A DNA stretch of 21,110 bases, from positions 34,244 to 55,353 of the forward strand of contig FR896072.1 in the NCBI GenBank assembly GCA_000435475.1, read 5' to 3'. The position numbers were made by a program, and so were the translations under genes. The DNA comes from Cryptobacterium sp. CAG:338 (GTDB lineage: Bacteria > Actinomycetota > Coriobacteriia > Coriobacteriales > Eggerthellaceae). The notes under the pieces were generated by a model. It had not been told where the DNA came from. It worked only from the letters and a program-made list of their open reading frames with translations, and did not search any database. Positions within the stretch are counted from its first letter, which is position 1, and every line of letters starts with the position of its first letter. This document shows, piece by piece, positions 7,738 to 15,045 of the stretch.

Positions 7738-9426
7738 ATGGATTACCGTTCTTTATATGATTTGTGGTGCGAAAAAGTCTCTGATGCTGAATTATGTGCT
7801 GATTTAGAGGCGATGTCTGAGAGCGACGAGGCTATCGAAGATGCATTTTATCGTACTCTTGAATTTGGAACTGCTGGTTTACGAGGAGTTTTAGGTGCAG
7901 GAACGAACCGTATGAATATCTATACGGTAGGTCAGGCAACTCAAGGCATTGCAAATTATATCAAGCATAACGCTCAAGATAGTAAGCCTGGTACGGTTGC
8001 AATTTGCTACGATTCGCGTATTAATTCAGAATTATTTGCCCATACTGCTGCAAGTGTTTTAGCGGCAAATGGAATTACTTCCTATGTTTATCCTCGTTTA
8101 GAGCCTACGCCGGCGCTTTCTTTTGCAACACGCTTTTTAGGCTGCGCCATGGGAATCAACGTTACTGCGAGCCATAACCCTAGCCAGTACAATGGTTATA
8201 AAGCATACGGTCCTGATGGTTGCCAGATAGCAAGCGATATGGCAGATGCCATTACTGAATGTATCGAACAGGTAGATATATTCGACGATGTACAGTCGAT
8301 GTCTTTTGAGCAGGCACAAGAACGTGGTTTGGTAGTCATGATTGACGAAGACGTTCTGGATGCTTATTTAGATTCCGTGTACGAACAGCATGTTCCACAG
8401 AAAGCAGACGACCCCCTGCGCGTCGTTTATACTCCTTTGCATGGCACTGGTCTTGAGTGTGTGACGCGAATATTGCAGCGTATAGGGGTAACTGATATTC
8501 ACGTGGTTGAGGAACAGGCTCAACCTGATGGTAACTTTACGACGTGTCCTTATCCTAACCCTGAAAATCGCGATGCTCTCGAGCGTGGAATCGCTTTATG
8601 TGAGAAAGTCCATCCCGATTTATTGCTTGCAACCGACCCTGATGCCGATCGTGTAGGTATTGCGGTAAAAGATGGGGATGATTACAAGCTATTAAGCGGC
8701 AATGAAGTAGGCGTTTTACTTCTTGATTTTATTTGTCGTAGCCGTATTGCTGCGGGTACTATGCCTGAAAATCCTGTTGCGGTTACGACTATCGTTTCCT
8801 CAAGTATGGTTGATCCCATTGCTGAGCATTACGGGGTAGAAGTTCGTCGTGTTCTTACTGGTTTTAAATACATTGGTGGAGTGATCGCTGAACTTGAAAG
8901 TGAGAACCGCGGGGACGATTTCATCTTTGGATTCGAAGAGTCTTACGGTTATTTAGCGGGTACCCATGCACGCGATAAAGATGCAGTTGTTGCTTCGATG
9001 CTTATTTGTCAGATGGCTCGTTATTATCGTGCACTTGATAAGAACCTCTATCAGGCAATGCAGGATTTGTATGATGAATACGGTTTCTACCACAATCGTA
9101 CTCTTTCCTTTACTTTTGAAGGCTCAGATGGAGCTCGTAAGATGACTGCGTTAATGGATGCCTTGCGTACAAGTCCACTTCCTTCTATCGCTAATCTGTA
9201 TGTTCAGACCTATAAGGATTACAAAGTTGGGGTAAACGGTTTACCCGCGGCAAATGTTTTAGAGTTTGACTTAGATAACGATCATAAAGTTATTGTGCGT
9301 CCAAGTGGCACAGAGCCTAAAGTGAAGGTGTATGTATTTACTGTTGGCGACACAGAGCGTCAGGCAAGATCAATCGATGCCCATATTGCGGGTGAAATGA
9401 CTGCCTATGTGAAAAAGTTTGAGTAA
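7738..9426 (+). CDS. Phosphoglucomutase/phosphomannomutase (alpha-D-phosphohexomutase)
   Basis: A 562-residue enzyme of the alpha-D-phosphohexomutase superfamily, interconverting sugar 1- and 6-phosphates, most likely glucose phosphates, to link central metabolism with cell-wall and glycan precursors. The four signature sites are present: FGTAGLRG (43-50); the phosphoserine loop TASHNPSQYNGYK (143-155, with S145 as the phospho-carrier); the Mg-binding DPDADR (300-305); the sugar-specificity loop FGFEESYGY (397-405); and the phosphate-binding RPSGTEPK (521-528). The length fits the long PGM subgroup (PgcA-like in Firmicutes), not the roughly 450-residue GlmM type. ATG follows AAGGAGAG. It has its own promoter and no partner genes. 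Exact sugar preference (Glc or Man) cannot be fixed by eye. Confidence 0.94.
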   Translation: MDYRSLYDLWCEKVSDAELCADLEAMSESDEAIEDAFYRTLEFGTAGLRGVLGAGTNRMNIYTVGQATQGIANYIKHNAQDSKPGTVAICYDSRINSELFAHTAASVLAANGITSYVYPRLEPTPALSFATRFLGCAMGINVTASHNPSQYNGYKAYGPDGCQIASDMADAITECIEQVDIFDDVQSMSFEQAQERGLVVMIDEDVLDAYLDSVYEQHVPQKADDPLRVVYTPLHGTGLECVTRILQRIGVTDIHVVEEQAQPDGNFTTCPYPNPENRDALERGIALCEKVHPDLLLATDPDADRVGIAVKDGDDYKLLSGNEVGVLLLDFICRSRIAAGTMPENPVAVTTIVSSSMVDPIAEHYGVEVRRVLTGFKYIGGVIAELESENRGDDFIFGFEESYGYLAGTHARDKDAVVASMLICQMARYYRALDKNLYQAMQDLYDEYGFYHNRTLSFTFEGSDGARKMTALMDALRTSPLPSIANLYVQTYKDYKVGVNGLPAANVLEFDLDNDHKVIVRPSGTEPKVKVYVFTVGDTERQARSIDAHIAGEMTAYVKKFE

Positions 9427-9436
9427 CTTTTAGGCG

Positions 9437-9463
9437 CTGAATCTTTAGTAAATTCAGTTATAT
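9437..9463 (+). terminator. Weak AT-rich hairpin after the mutase gene
   Basis: CTGAAT (9437-9442) pairs with ATTCAG (9452-9457), loop 9 nt, followed by TTATATT. It is short and lacks a clean T-run, so termination here is uncertain. Confidence 0.3.
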
Positions 9464-9571
9464 TAATGTTCTAATTTAGGTAGAAAATACATCTCATCTG
9501 GTTAATTAAAAGATCCGTATCTGTTTTAAGTCAGAATAGATGACAGGAGCGCAAGAAGGAGTCAGTTTTCA

Positions 9572-9991
9572 ATGAGTGAAGTTTCTCAAGATCAGTATTC
9601 CTATTCGCTTATTGTTGTAGAAAAAGCATCAGAGATAGAGGATTCAACGCTCGTTGACTCGACTCGTTCTTGCGTTTTGGATGACCATGGTAACGACGGT
9701 GCAGGAGAACTTAATAAAAACCAAGCAAATTGTTATCGCTACTCAATAGATCCTTCTAGCGCCGAAAAACCTATTAGTTCTCAGCCTGGTGAAAAGAATT
9801 CGCTTCAAGAAGCTGATAATTTATCAATAAAGCCGCAGTCTAAAAGTTCTTCTCCTGAAAGTGCGCTCGACAATCTAACGTCAGAAGATTTAAACAGTTC
9901 TGTTCCGTTGGAAAAGGTACGTAAGGCACTTATTGCTTTGTTGGTACTCTTGCTTGCAGCATTTTGTCTCTATTTTGTTTTGTTTAGATAG
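9572..9991 (+). CDS. Unknown tail-anchored membrane protein
   Basis: A 139-residue protein I do not recognise. Residues 1-115 are polar, low in hydrophobics, rich in Ser, Glu, Asp and Asn, and look disordered. A single strongly hydrophobic segment (119-137) ends the protein with just Arg after it, and Lys116/Arg117/Lys118 precede it. That is a tail-anchor layout, or a C-in membrane protein with a cytoplasmic polar domain. Two Cys lie in the polar part (34 and 54) and one in the anchor. ATG is preceded by AAGGAG at about 11 nt. It is 18 bp upstream of another single-span unknown protein, so the two probably form an operon and may act together at the membrane. The opposed topologies (anchor at the C-end here, at the N-end in the next) are notable. 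Confidence 0.72.
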   Translation: MSEVSQDQYSYSLIVVEKASEIEDSTLVDSTRSCVLDDHGNDGAGELNKNQANCYRYSIDPSSAEKPISSQPGEKNSLQEADNLSIKPQSKSSSPESALDNLTSEDLNSSVPLEKVRKALIALLVLLLAAFCLYFVLFR

Positions 9992-10009
9992 GGTTATAGG
10001 TAGGTTACT

Positions 10010-10771
10010 ATGCAAAGCTACAAAGATAATCCTCGTAACAAAAAAGGCCTTATGTGGCTTTTGGTATCTGTTGTGGTGTTTGCCCTGATAGCTATTGGTT
10101 TAGGAGCTGCTCTCGTAATAAACTCCCAGTCAGAACTACACTTAGTTTCTGCGCAAGAGGATAGCGAGGACCAAAATTCAAAAGCTAATGAGCCTTTAAT
10201 TACTTCCCCTACAACTCAAGTCATAAATCTTGTTTCACTTATGGGTATGTCCGAGGATGATGCAATTCAGGCAATCGGTCATGGCGCTACGGTTCAAGAT
10301 CAAGAGACGTTAAGTTCACTTGGATTTAGCAATGAAATTGTCGTTTTACTTGCTGATGAAAAAGGGGACACCTATTCTGGCACTCCAACTGTTACTTTAG
10401 GGCTTGATGCCGAGGGTAACGTTGCTGCCGCTTCCTATGAAGCTCCGTGTTCGTTGTTGGGGTATGGTGACGTAGCGTTCGCACCTGCTGTTACTCAGTT
10501 TCATATTGTTGAATTTATTTTGGAAAAAATTGGCCTAACCAATACTGGGATCGGTTCGATTAAATTACCTGATTCATCTGAGTATTCAACTTATGAGTCG
10601 GACAGAAAGACTCTTTTGCGCGAGCATTATTCTTTTTCCGGTAATACTTCCGAGAATGAACAAGCGTATTCTTGGGAGGTAACCCTTGATTATGATTACT
10701 CAGAGGCAAACGAACAGTCAAATTTGGCCTATACCGTAAAGCGTGTGAGCGTTGCGATCATGAAAGCATAA
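10010..10771 (+). CDS. Unknown N-terminally anchored extracytoplasmic protein
   Basis: A 253-residue protein without a family I can name. Basic residues at 6-13 precede a single membrane helix (about 14-37), followed by a Ser/Glu/Asp/Asn-rich linker (40-70) and an outside domain of about 180 residues. The domain opens with VINLVSLMGMSEDDAIQAIG (71-90), which resembles the start of a PASTA repeat (V-P-x-L-x-G-M-x-x-x-x-A). A beta-rich region follows with TVTLGLDAEGNVAAASYEAP and an alternating C-terminal YSWEVTLDYDYSE. No lipobox or catalytic motif is visible. The Shine-Dalgarno is weak (TAGGTAGG). It probably shares a transcript with the tail-anchored gene just upstream. An envelope-binding or sensor-accessory role is possible, but the PASTA resemblance is partial. 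Confidence 0.75.
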   Translation: MQSYKDNPRNKKGLMWLLVSVVVFALIAIGLGAALVINSQSELHLVSAQEDSEDQNSKANEPLITSPTTQVINLVSLMGMSEDDAIQAIGHGATVQDQETLSSLGFSNEIVVLLADEKGDTYSGTPTVTLGLDAEGNVAAASYEAPCSLLGYGDVAFAPAVTQFHIVEFILEKIGLTNTGIGSIKLPDSSEYSTYESDRKTLLREHYSFSGNTSENEQAYSWEVTLDYDYSEANEQSNLAYTVKRVSVAIMKA

Positions 10772-10784
10772 GAATCTTCTCTCC

Positions 10785-10812
10785 TTGATTGCAAAGTGGC
10801 GTAGTATATGAT
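10785..10812 (+). promoter_or_regulatory. Promoter of the enoate-reductase/AcnX operon
   Basis: TTGATT (10785-10790) and TATGAT (10807-10812), spacer 16 bp. The leader of about 115 nt holds a small hairpin TCTAC-CAGC-GTAGA and then the AGAGGGGG ribosome-binding site; I see no known riboswitch in it. Confidence 0.5.
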
Positions 10813-10932
10813 CTATCAGCATCAATAAGCTTTGGGGACTCCTTCTACCAGCGTAGAGTTTTGGTTTGAAGGAAAGGGCATTAGTTGCTGATTGTTTCTA
10901 GTGGCAGGTCATGCAAAGAGGGGGAATTCGAA

Positions 10933-12987
10933 ATGGATGCTAAACTTGCTCCACTTTTTACACCGTGGAAAATTGGTTCTTGTGAAATCAAAAATCGAGT
11001 TGTGCTTACGTCGATGGGCGGTACGAATTTGCTTGGTTGGATGGAACGCAACCATTTCGATGAAGCGGGTGCTCGATTTATTTTAGAAGTAGCAAAGAAT
11101 AATGCGGGTTTAGTCTTACCGGGATGCCAGCCAGTATACAACCCAATGTTTGGGCAATGGCTACACAAAAATGAGAAAATGTATCAGGATTTAGCAGCTT
11201 GGATGCCTGAGTTTCATAAGACGGGCGCAAAGCTATTTGTGCAGTTAACAGCTGGATTTGGCCGTTCATTTACCATCAGTAAATTAATGGAAACGCTCTA
11301 TATCAACAAGTTACTACGCGTAATTTCAAAACCTTTTATGGATTTGGATAAAATAACTGCCACCGCAAGTCCTTCTCCTAATCGCTGGTCAGACAAGGTG
11401 CCTTCACGCGAAATGACGAAAGCTGAAATTCGTGAAATGATTGACTCGTTTGCGAAGTCGGCAAAGCTCTTGAAAAATGCTGGGGTTGATGGGGTAGAGA
11501 TTCATGCTGTTCATGAGGGCTATTTGCTTGATCAGTTTACGTTGAAATATGTAAATCATCGCTCTGATGAATATGGTGGTTCGTTTGAAAATCGCTATCG
11601 CTTTGCGGTTGAGGTTGTACAAGCTATCAAAGAACTATGTGGTGATGAGTTCCCTGTTTCGCTTCGCTACAGCGTTCTTTCAAAAACAAAAGACTTCCGT
11701 TCTGGTGCACTTCCTGGTGAAGCCTACGATGAAGTAGGGCGCGATATGGAAGAGTCCGAACGTGCGGCAAAGTATCTGCAGGATGCTGGTTATGACATGC
11801 TTAATTGCGATAACGGAACCTACGATGCGTGGTACTGGGCTCATCCGCCAATCTATATGCCCGAGAATTGCAATTTGGAAGATGTGGAGCATATTCGCAA
11901 GTTTGTAGATATTCCTGTGGTATGTGCCGGCAGGCTTGATCCCTTTGTTGCAGCAGAAGCGGTTGCGCAAAATAAGATTGATGGCGCTGGATTTGCTCGC
12001 CAATTCTTGGCTGATCAAGCTTGGGTTACGAAGTTGATAGACGATCGTCCTGAAGATATTCGTCCTTGTATTTTGTGTCATAACGGATGTTTTAATATGT
12101 GTCATTACAAAGGAGTTCCAAATGATCAGGAGCTTTCGGATAGCTTGCATCTTTCGCGTTGTGCGGTAAATGCAGAAACCATACAGTGGGACAAACACTA
12201 CATAAAGCCTACCGATTCGCCCAAAACGGTCCATATTATTGGTGGTGGCATCGGTGGCATGGAGGCAGCACGCGTTTTAAAACTGCGTGGTCATAATCCT
12301 GTTATTCATGAAAAGTCGGATGTGCTTGGTGGAACCTTTATTCCTGCGAGTGCAGAATCCTATAAGGGCAAGTTACGCGATTTATTGGCATGGTATCGTC
12401 GTCAAATGAAAATGATGGATATTGAGGTTCATCTCAATGATGAAGTAGCTTCGACTGATACCTTTGCGGGTAATCCGATTATTGTGGCGACAGGCTCTAA
12501 GCCGGTAGTGCTTTCTGGTGTTCCTGGGAATGAGCACATGATTGAGGCGTGTGATTACCTGAATGGAGAGCCAGTTGGTGATACGGTTGCGGTTATTGGT
12601 GGCGGCTTGACAGGATGTGAAATTGCCTACGAGCTCGCACTCCAAGGCAAAAATCCTCTCATAGTAGAAATGAAAAACGACCTTATTGCCCAGACTGGAG
12701 TATGTCTGGCAAACAGTTCCTATTTGCGTGAATGGTTTGCGCTTCATAAAGTTCCAGTTTATTTAGAGACAACACTGGCTGAAGTTCGCGAAGATGGCAT
12801 TGTGTGCCGAGCAAAAGATGGGTCGACGTTTGAAGTTCCATGCGATTCAGTAATCAGTTCGGTTGGCTATATTCCCAATCCCTTATGTGAAAAGCAGAGG
12901 AATGTCCACCTTGTTGGTGACTGCAATGAGGTAGGTAACTTACGTACGGTTATTTGGGGTGCCTACGAAGCTGCTATGGCTATTTGA
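10933..12987 (+). CDS. Old-yellow-enzyme/2-enoate reductase family NAD(P)H:flavin oxidoreductase (FMN, 4Fe-4S, FAD)
   Basis: A 684-residue three-part enzyme like 2-enoate reductase, 2,4-dienoyl-CoA reductase and the Bai bile-acid reductases. Domain 1 is an FMN TIM barrel (about 5-370) with the active-site stretch VEIHAVHEGYLLDQF (188-202) and RSDEYGGSFENRYRF (210-224). Next is the Fe-S binding loop with C379, C382, C386 and C410. Domain 3 has two Rossmann motifs, GGGIGG (437-442) for FAD and GGGLTG (556-561) for NAD(P)H, ending with VGDCNEVGN (661-669). The family reduces an activated C=C bond by hydride transfer through FAD, Fe-S and FMN. The start at 10933 is chosen because AGAGGGGG lies just before it; the in-frame upstream extension to 10885 does not look conserved. 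It is the first gene of an operon, 15 bp before the AcnX large subunit. The substrate is unknown. Confidence 0.9.
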   Translation: MDAKLAPLFTPWKIGSCEIKNRVVLTSMGGTNLLGWMERNHFDEAGARFILEVAKNNAGLVLPGCQPVYNPMFGQWLHKNEKMYQDLAAWMPEFHKTGAKLFVQLTAGFGRSFTISKLMETLYINKLLRVISKPFMDLDKITATASPSPNRWSDKVPSREMTKAEIREMIDSFAKSAKLLKNAGVDGVEIHAVHEGYLLDQFTLKYVNHRSDEYGGSFENRYRFAVEVVQAIKELCGDEFPVSLRYSVLSKTKDFRSGALPGEAYDEVGRDMEESERAAKYLQDAGYDMLNCDNGTYDAWYWAHPPIYMPENCNLEDVEHIRKFVDIPVVCAGRLDPFVAAEAVAQNKIDGAGFARQFLADQAWVTKLIDDRPEDIRPCILCHNGCFNMCHYKGVPNDQELSDSLHLSRCAVNAETIQWDKHYIKPTDSPKTVHIIGGGIGGMEAARVLKLRGHNPVIHEKSDVLGGTFIPASAESYKGKLRDLLAWYRRQMKMMDIEVHLNDEVASTDTFAGNPIIVATGSKPVVLSGVPGNEHMIEACDYLNGEPVGDTVAVIGGGLTGCEIAYELALQGKNPLIVEMKNDLIAQTGVCLANSSYLREWFALHKVPVYLETTLAEVREDGIVCRAKDGSTFEVPCDSVISSVGYIPNPLCEKQRNVHLVGDCNEVGNLRTVIWGAYEAAMAI

Positions 12988-13002
12988 GGGGAGGGAAATT
13001 AG

Positions 13003-14286
13003 ATGAAATACTCTATGGAGCTTACTGCAGAACAGCGCGATATTTTACAGGGTAAGCAGGGTGATACGCTGGCGAAGGTAATGGAAACACTGGTGCGCTA
13101 TGGCGAAATATTTGGTGCCACCTCTATGGTTCCTATTACTAGTTCATATAACCACTTGGTTACCTCGTTTGGTCTTAAAGCGTTGGGTCCGGTATATGAC
13201 CTTATGAATAGACTTATTGAAGCGGATGCTATTTCAAAGCAGCAGTTTTCTGCTGATCCAAGACCACTTGATCCTAAGGTTCCCAGTTCATTTCTGCAAA
13301 ATATAGTTTTTAAGTACTTTATGTATTCAAAGCAGGATTTTTATGAGGATCAGCTTAAAAAACTGGGCTTGATGGATCCTGATGCATTTACCTGTACCTG
13401 CTATATGGATGAGGTAGGAAATACGCCAAAGATGGGTGAGGTTCTTTCGTGGTCGGAATCATCGGCAGTGGTATACGCTAATTCGGTTCTGGGAGCGCGG
13501 TGTAATCGTAATTCGGGCATTATTGATTTGATGGGTTCGGTGGTTGGCTATGTCCCTTATTTCGGTTTACTAACTGATGATGGACGAAAAGCTGACTGGG
13601 TAGTTGAGATTAAGACTTCGAAAAAGCCCGAAGCGCAGCTCCTTGGCTCTGCCATTGGCATGAAAGTCATGGAAGATGTTCCCTATATTGTGGGGCTTGA
13701 TTCGTGGCTGGGCGAGTTGAATGAGGATGCTAAAACGTATCTAAAGGACTTCGGTGCAGCAACCGCTTCGAATGGCGCAGTTGGTTTATATCATGTTGAG
13801 GGAATCACGCCTGAGGCGGTTGAACAGGGCAGGGCGCTCGTTCGAGATAACGCACAGACCTATGTCATTGATGATGCTGAACTGCAGCGTATTTATGAGA
13901 GCTATCCGGTTATTTGGAAAAATAAAGAAGCGAAGCCTAAGCTGTGTTTCATGGGGTGTCCCCATATGAGTTTCAACCAGTTGGTTAGTTGGACAGAAAA
14001 GATTGAGGAAGCATTGGCTGAGGTGGGTAGGAATCGTGTAGGTATTCCGACCGTGTTTACCGCAGCTCCTGCGGTTTTAAAGCGATTTGAGGAAAGCCCC
14101 TATGCAGTTCGCTTGGAAAAGACAGGAGTAATTCTTTCCTATATTTGTCCGTTGATGTATATGAATAACCCTCTTTGTTCATCGATGCCGGTCATCACTT
14201 CAAGTAATAAGCTGCGTACGTATACCAGTGCGCGCTATTACACCGATGAAGAAATACTTGAACAAATCACGAAAGGAGGCAACTAA
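13003..14286 (+). CDS. Aconitase X large (catalytic) subunit
   Basis: A 427-residue AcnX large subunit (formerly DUF521), an Fe-S hydro-lyase related to aconitase. The opening MELTAEQRDILQGKQGD (5-21) fits the family, as do WSESSAVVYANSVLGAR (150-166), GCPHMSFNQL (318-327) and the ICPL (381-384) to NKLRTYTSARYYTD (402-414) region. The likely Fe-S ligands are C131 (in TCTCY), C319 (GCPH) and C382. C133 and C167 are extra cysteines where, from memory, relatives often have Pro and Thr. Characterised bacterial AcnX is cis-3-hydroxy-L-proline dehydratase; archaeal two-subunit AcnX is phosphomevalonate dehydratase. Here the gene sits 15 bp after a reductase and 2 bp before its small subunit, with GGGAGGG as ribosome-binding site. 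The substrate is not known. The reductase partner suggests its enoate-like product is reduced next. Confidence 0.9.
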   Translation: MKYSMELTAEQRDILQGKQGDTLAKVMETLVRYGEIFGATSMVPITSSYNHLVTSFGLKALGPVYDLMNRLIEADAISKQQFSADPRPLDPKVPSSFLQNIVFKYFMYSKQDFYEDQLKKLGLMDPDAFTCTCYMDEVGNTPKMGEVLSWSESSAVVYANSVLGARCNRNSGIIDLMGSVVGYVPYFGLLTDDGRKADWVVEIKTSKKPEAQLLGSAIGMKVMEDVPYIVGLDSWLGELNEDAKTYLKDFGAATASNGAVGLYHVEGITPEAVEQGRALVRDNAQTYVIDDAELQRIYESYPVIWKNKEAKPKLCFMGCPHMSFNQLVSWTEKIEEALAEVGRNRVGIPTVFTAAPAVLKRFEESPYAVRLEKTGVILSYICPLMYMNNPLCSSMPVITSSNKLRTYTSARYYTDEEILEQITKGGN

Positions 14287-14288
14287 TC

Positions 14289-14732
14289 ATGAAGACGTTT
14301 ACAGGACGTGTGGTGTCTCCTGGTTGTGTGAGTGCTGAAGCGGTGGTATCGCATGGAGGGTTAAATACGCTTGCATCGTTTCAGAAAGCTTTGCAGTTTG
14401 GTGATAAGAAAGCCACGTGTGGTGATCAGAATAACACTGATCTGTATGGTAAAGAGATGGCAGGTAAAGCACTCTGTTTGCCGCAGACTATTGGTTCCAC
14501 AACGGGCGGTTTGGTGCTGTATTGTGCATGTGCTATGAAGCGACAGCCTGCCTGCATGTTGTTTTCAGAGCCAATTGATTCGTTGGCTGCAGCGGGAGTG
14601 GTACTTGCGGATGTATGGTTGGACGATGTCTCAATGCCGGTTATTGATTCGTTAGGTGAAGAGTTTCTGGCGTATGTGGAAGATGGTATGACTATTTCTA
14701 TTAAGGATGACGGCATCGTAGAGGTTGATTAA
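14289..14732 (+). CDS. Aconitase X small (swivel) subunit
   Basis: A 147-residue AcnX swivel-domain protein (formerly DUF126), which closes over the large subunit's active site. Matching features are the N-terminal GRVVSPGCVSAEAVVS, AGKALCLPQTIGSTTGG (58-74), then the ACMLFSEPIDSLAAAGVVLADVW stretch (88-110), read here in overlapping pieces, and MPVID. The family's usual R-G-S-x-S/T-G-S loop reads I68-G-S-T-T-G-G74 here: the Arg is Ile and the last Ser is Gly, while Ser70 is kept. The segment that normally reads like P-L-S-F-W-G-G is also very different (TLASFQKAL). That suggests a divergent substrate site, though this comparison is from memory. ATG follows AAAGGAGG and lies 2 bp after the large subunit stop, so the two are translationally linked. 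Confidence 0.84.
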   Translation: MKTFTGRVVSPGCVSAEAVVSHGGLNTLASFQKALQFGDKKATCGDQNNTDLYGKEMAGKALCLPQTIGSTTGGLVLYCACAMKRQPACMLFSEPIDSLAAAGVVLADVWLDDVSMPVIDSLGEEFLAYVEDGMTISIKDDGIVEVD

Positions 14733-14844
14733 ATATCAAACGAGGTAAGTGGTTTGAGTGAGTAGGTACTCAGGTTGCCAGTCTGCCTTAGATATTGGGA
14801 GAGTGGAAGTGGATTAGCTCTGTGTTATATGCCTGAGTTTTTAT
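14733..14844 (+). other. 3' untranslated stretch of the AcnX operon with long-range complementarity
   Basis: No gene seen. ACTCAGG (14768-14774) is complementary to CCTGAGT (14832-14838), which is followed by TTTT, enclosing about 57 nt. This could be a 3' UTR fold, or a small RNA, but there is no clear promoter. Confidence 0.3.
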
Positions 14845-14881
14845 GTCGGTTTGTGCTGATTGCAGCATGAACCGACTTTTT
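14845..14881 (+). terminator. Terminator of the enoate-reductase/AcnX operon
   Basis: GTCGGTT (14845-14851) pairs with AACCGAC (14870-14876), and inside GTGCTG-type bases pair with CAGCAT across a short loop, followed by TTTTT (14877-14881). A strong intrinsic terminator closing the three-gene operon. Confidence 0.85.
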
Positions 14882-14923
14882 CGTTCGGGGCCGTTAAAGA
14901 TTTTCGTTCGGGGCCGTTAAAGA
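14878..14923. repeat. Perfect 23-bp tandem duplication
   Basis: Bases 14878-14900 and 14901-14923 are identical: each begins TTTTCGTTCGGGGCCG and ends TTAAAGA. The first unit includes the terminator's T-tract. Each carries the small palindrome CGGGGCCG. Two units only, with no spacer, so it is not a CRISPR. Nothing else is visible up to the gene at 15046 apart from its ribosome-binding site. Confidence 0.9.
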
Positions 14924-15045
14924 AAACCGCCTAACCTTAGCTGCCAGCTAATGAAATGAAAAGGCGTAATGGGTATTGTTTTTCGATGACATGCATGGCA
15001 CCAGCCCTTTTAGGGCATTTGTACATTTCATTGAAAGGCGAATTC

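Noticed and set aside
10885..10932. Longer N-terminus for the oxidoreductase
   Set aside because: The extra 16 codons include the Shine-Dalgarno for the ATG at 10933 and do not look like family sequence.
11680..12234. Minus-strand ORF of 184 codons opposite the oxidoreductase gene
   Set aside because: Lies wholly antisense to a well-supported enzyme with intact motifs; composition has no family signature and no ribosome-binding site stands out.
12382..12747. Minus-strand ORF of 121 codons
   Set aside because: Antisense to the FAD/NAD(P)H domains of the oxidoreductase; no independent evidence.
14733..14844. tRNA or other structural RNA gene
   Set aside because: No T-arm GTTCRA motif or cloverleaf pairing could be built; only one long-range stem is seen.
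14878..14923. Tandem repeat as a CRISPR fragment
   Set aside because: Two head-to-tail copies with no spacer and no cas gene in the window.
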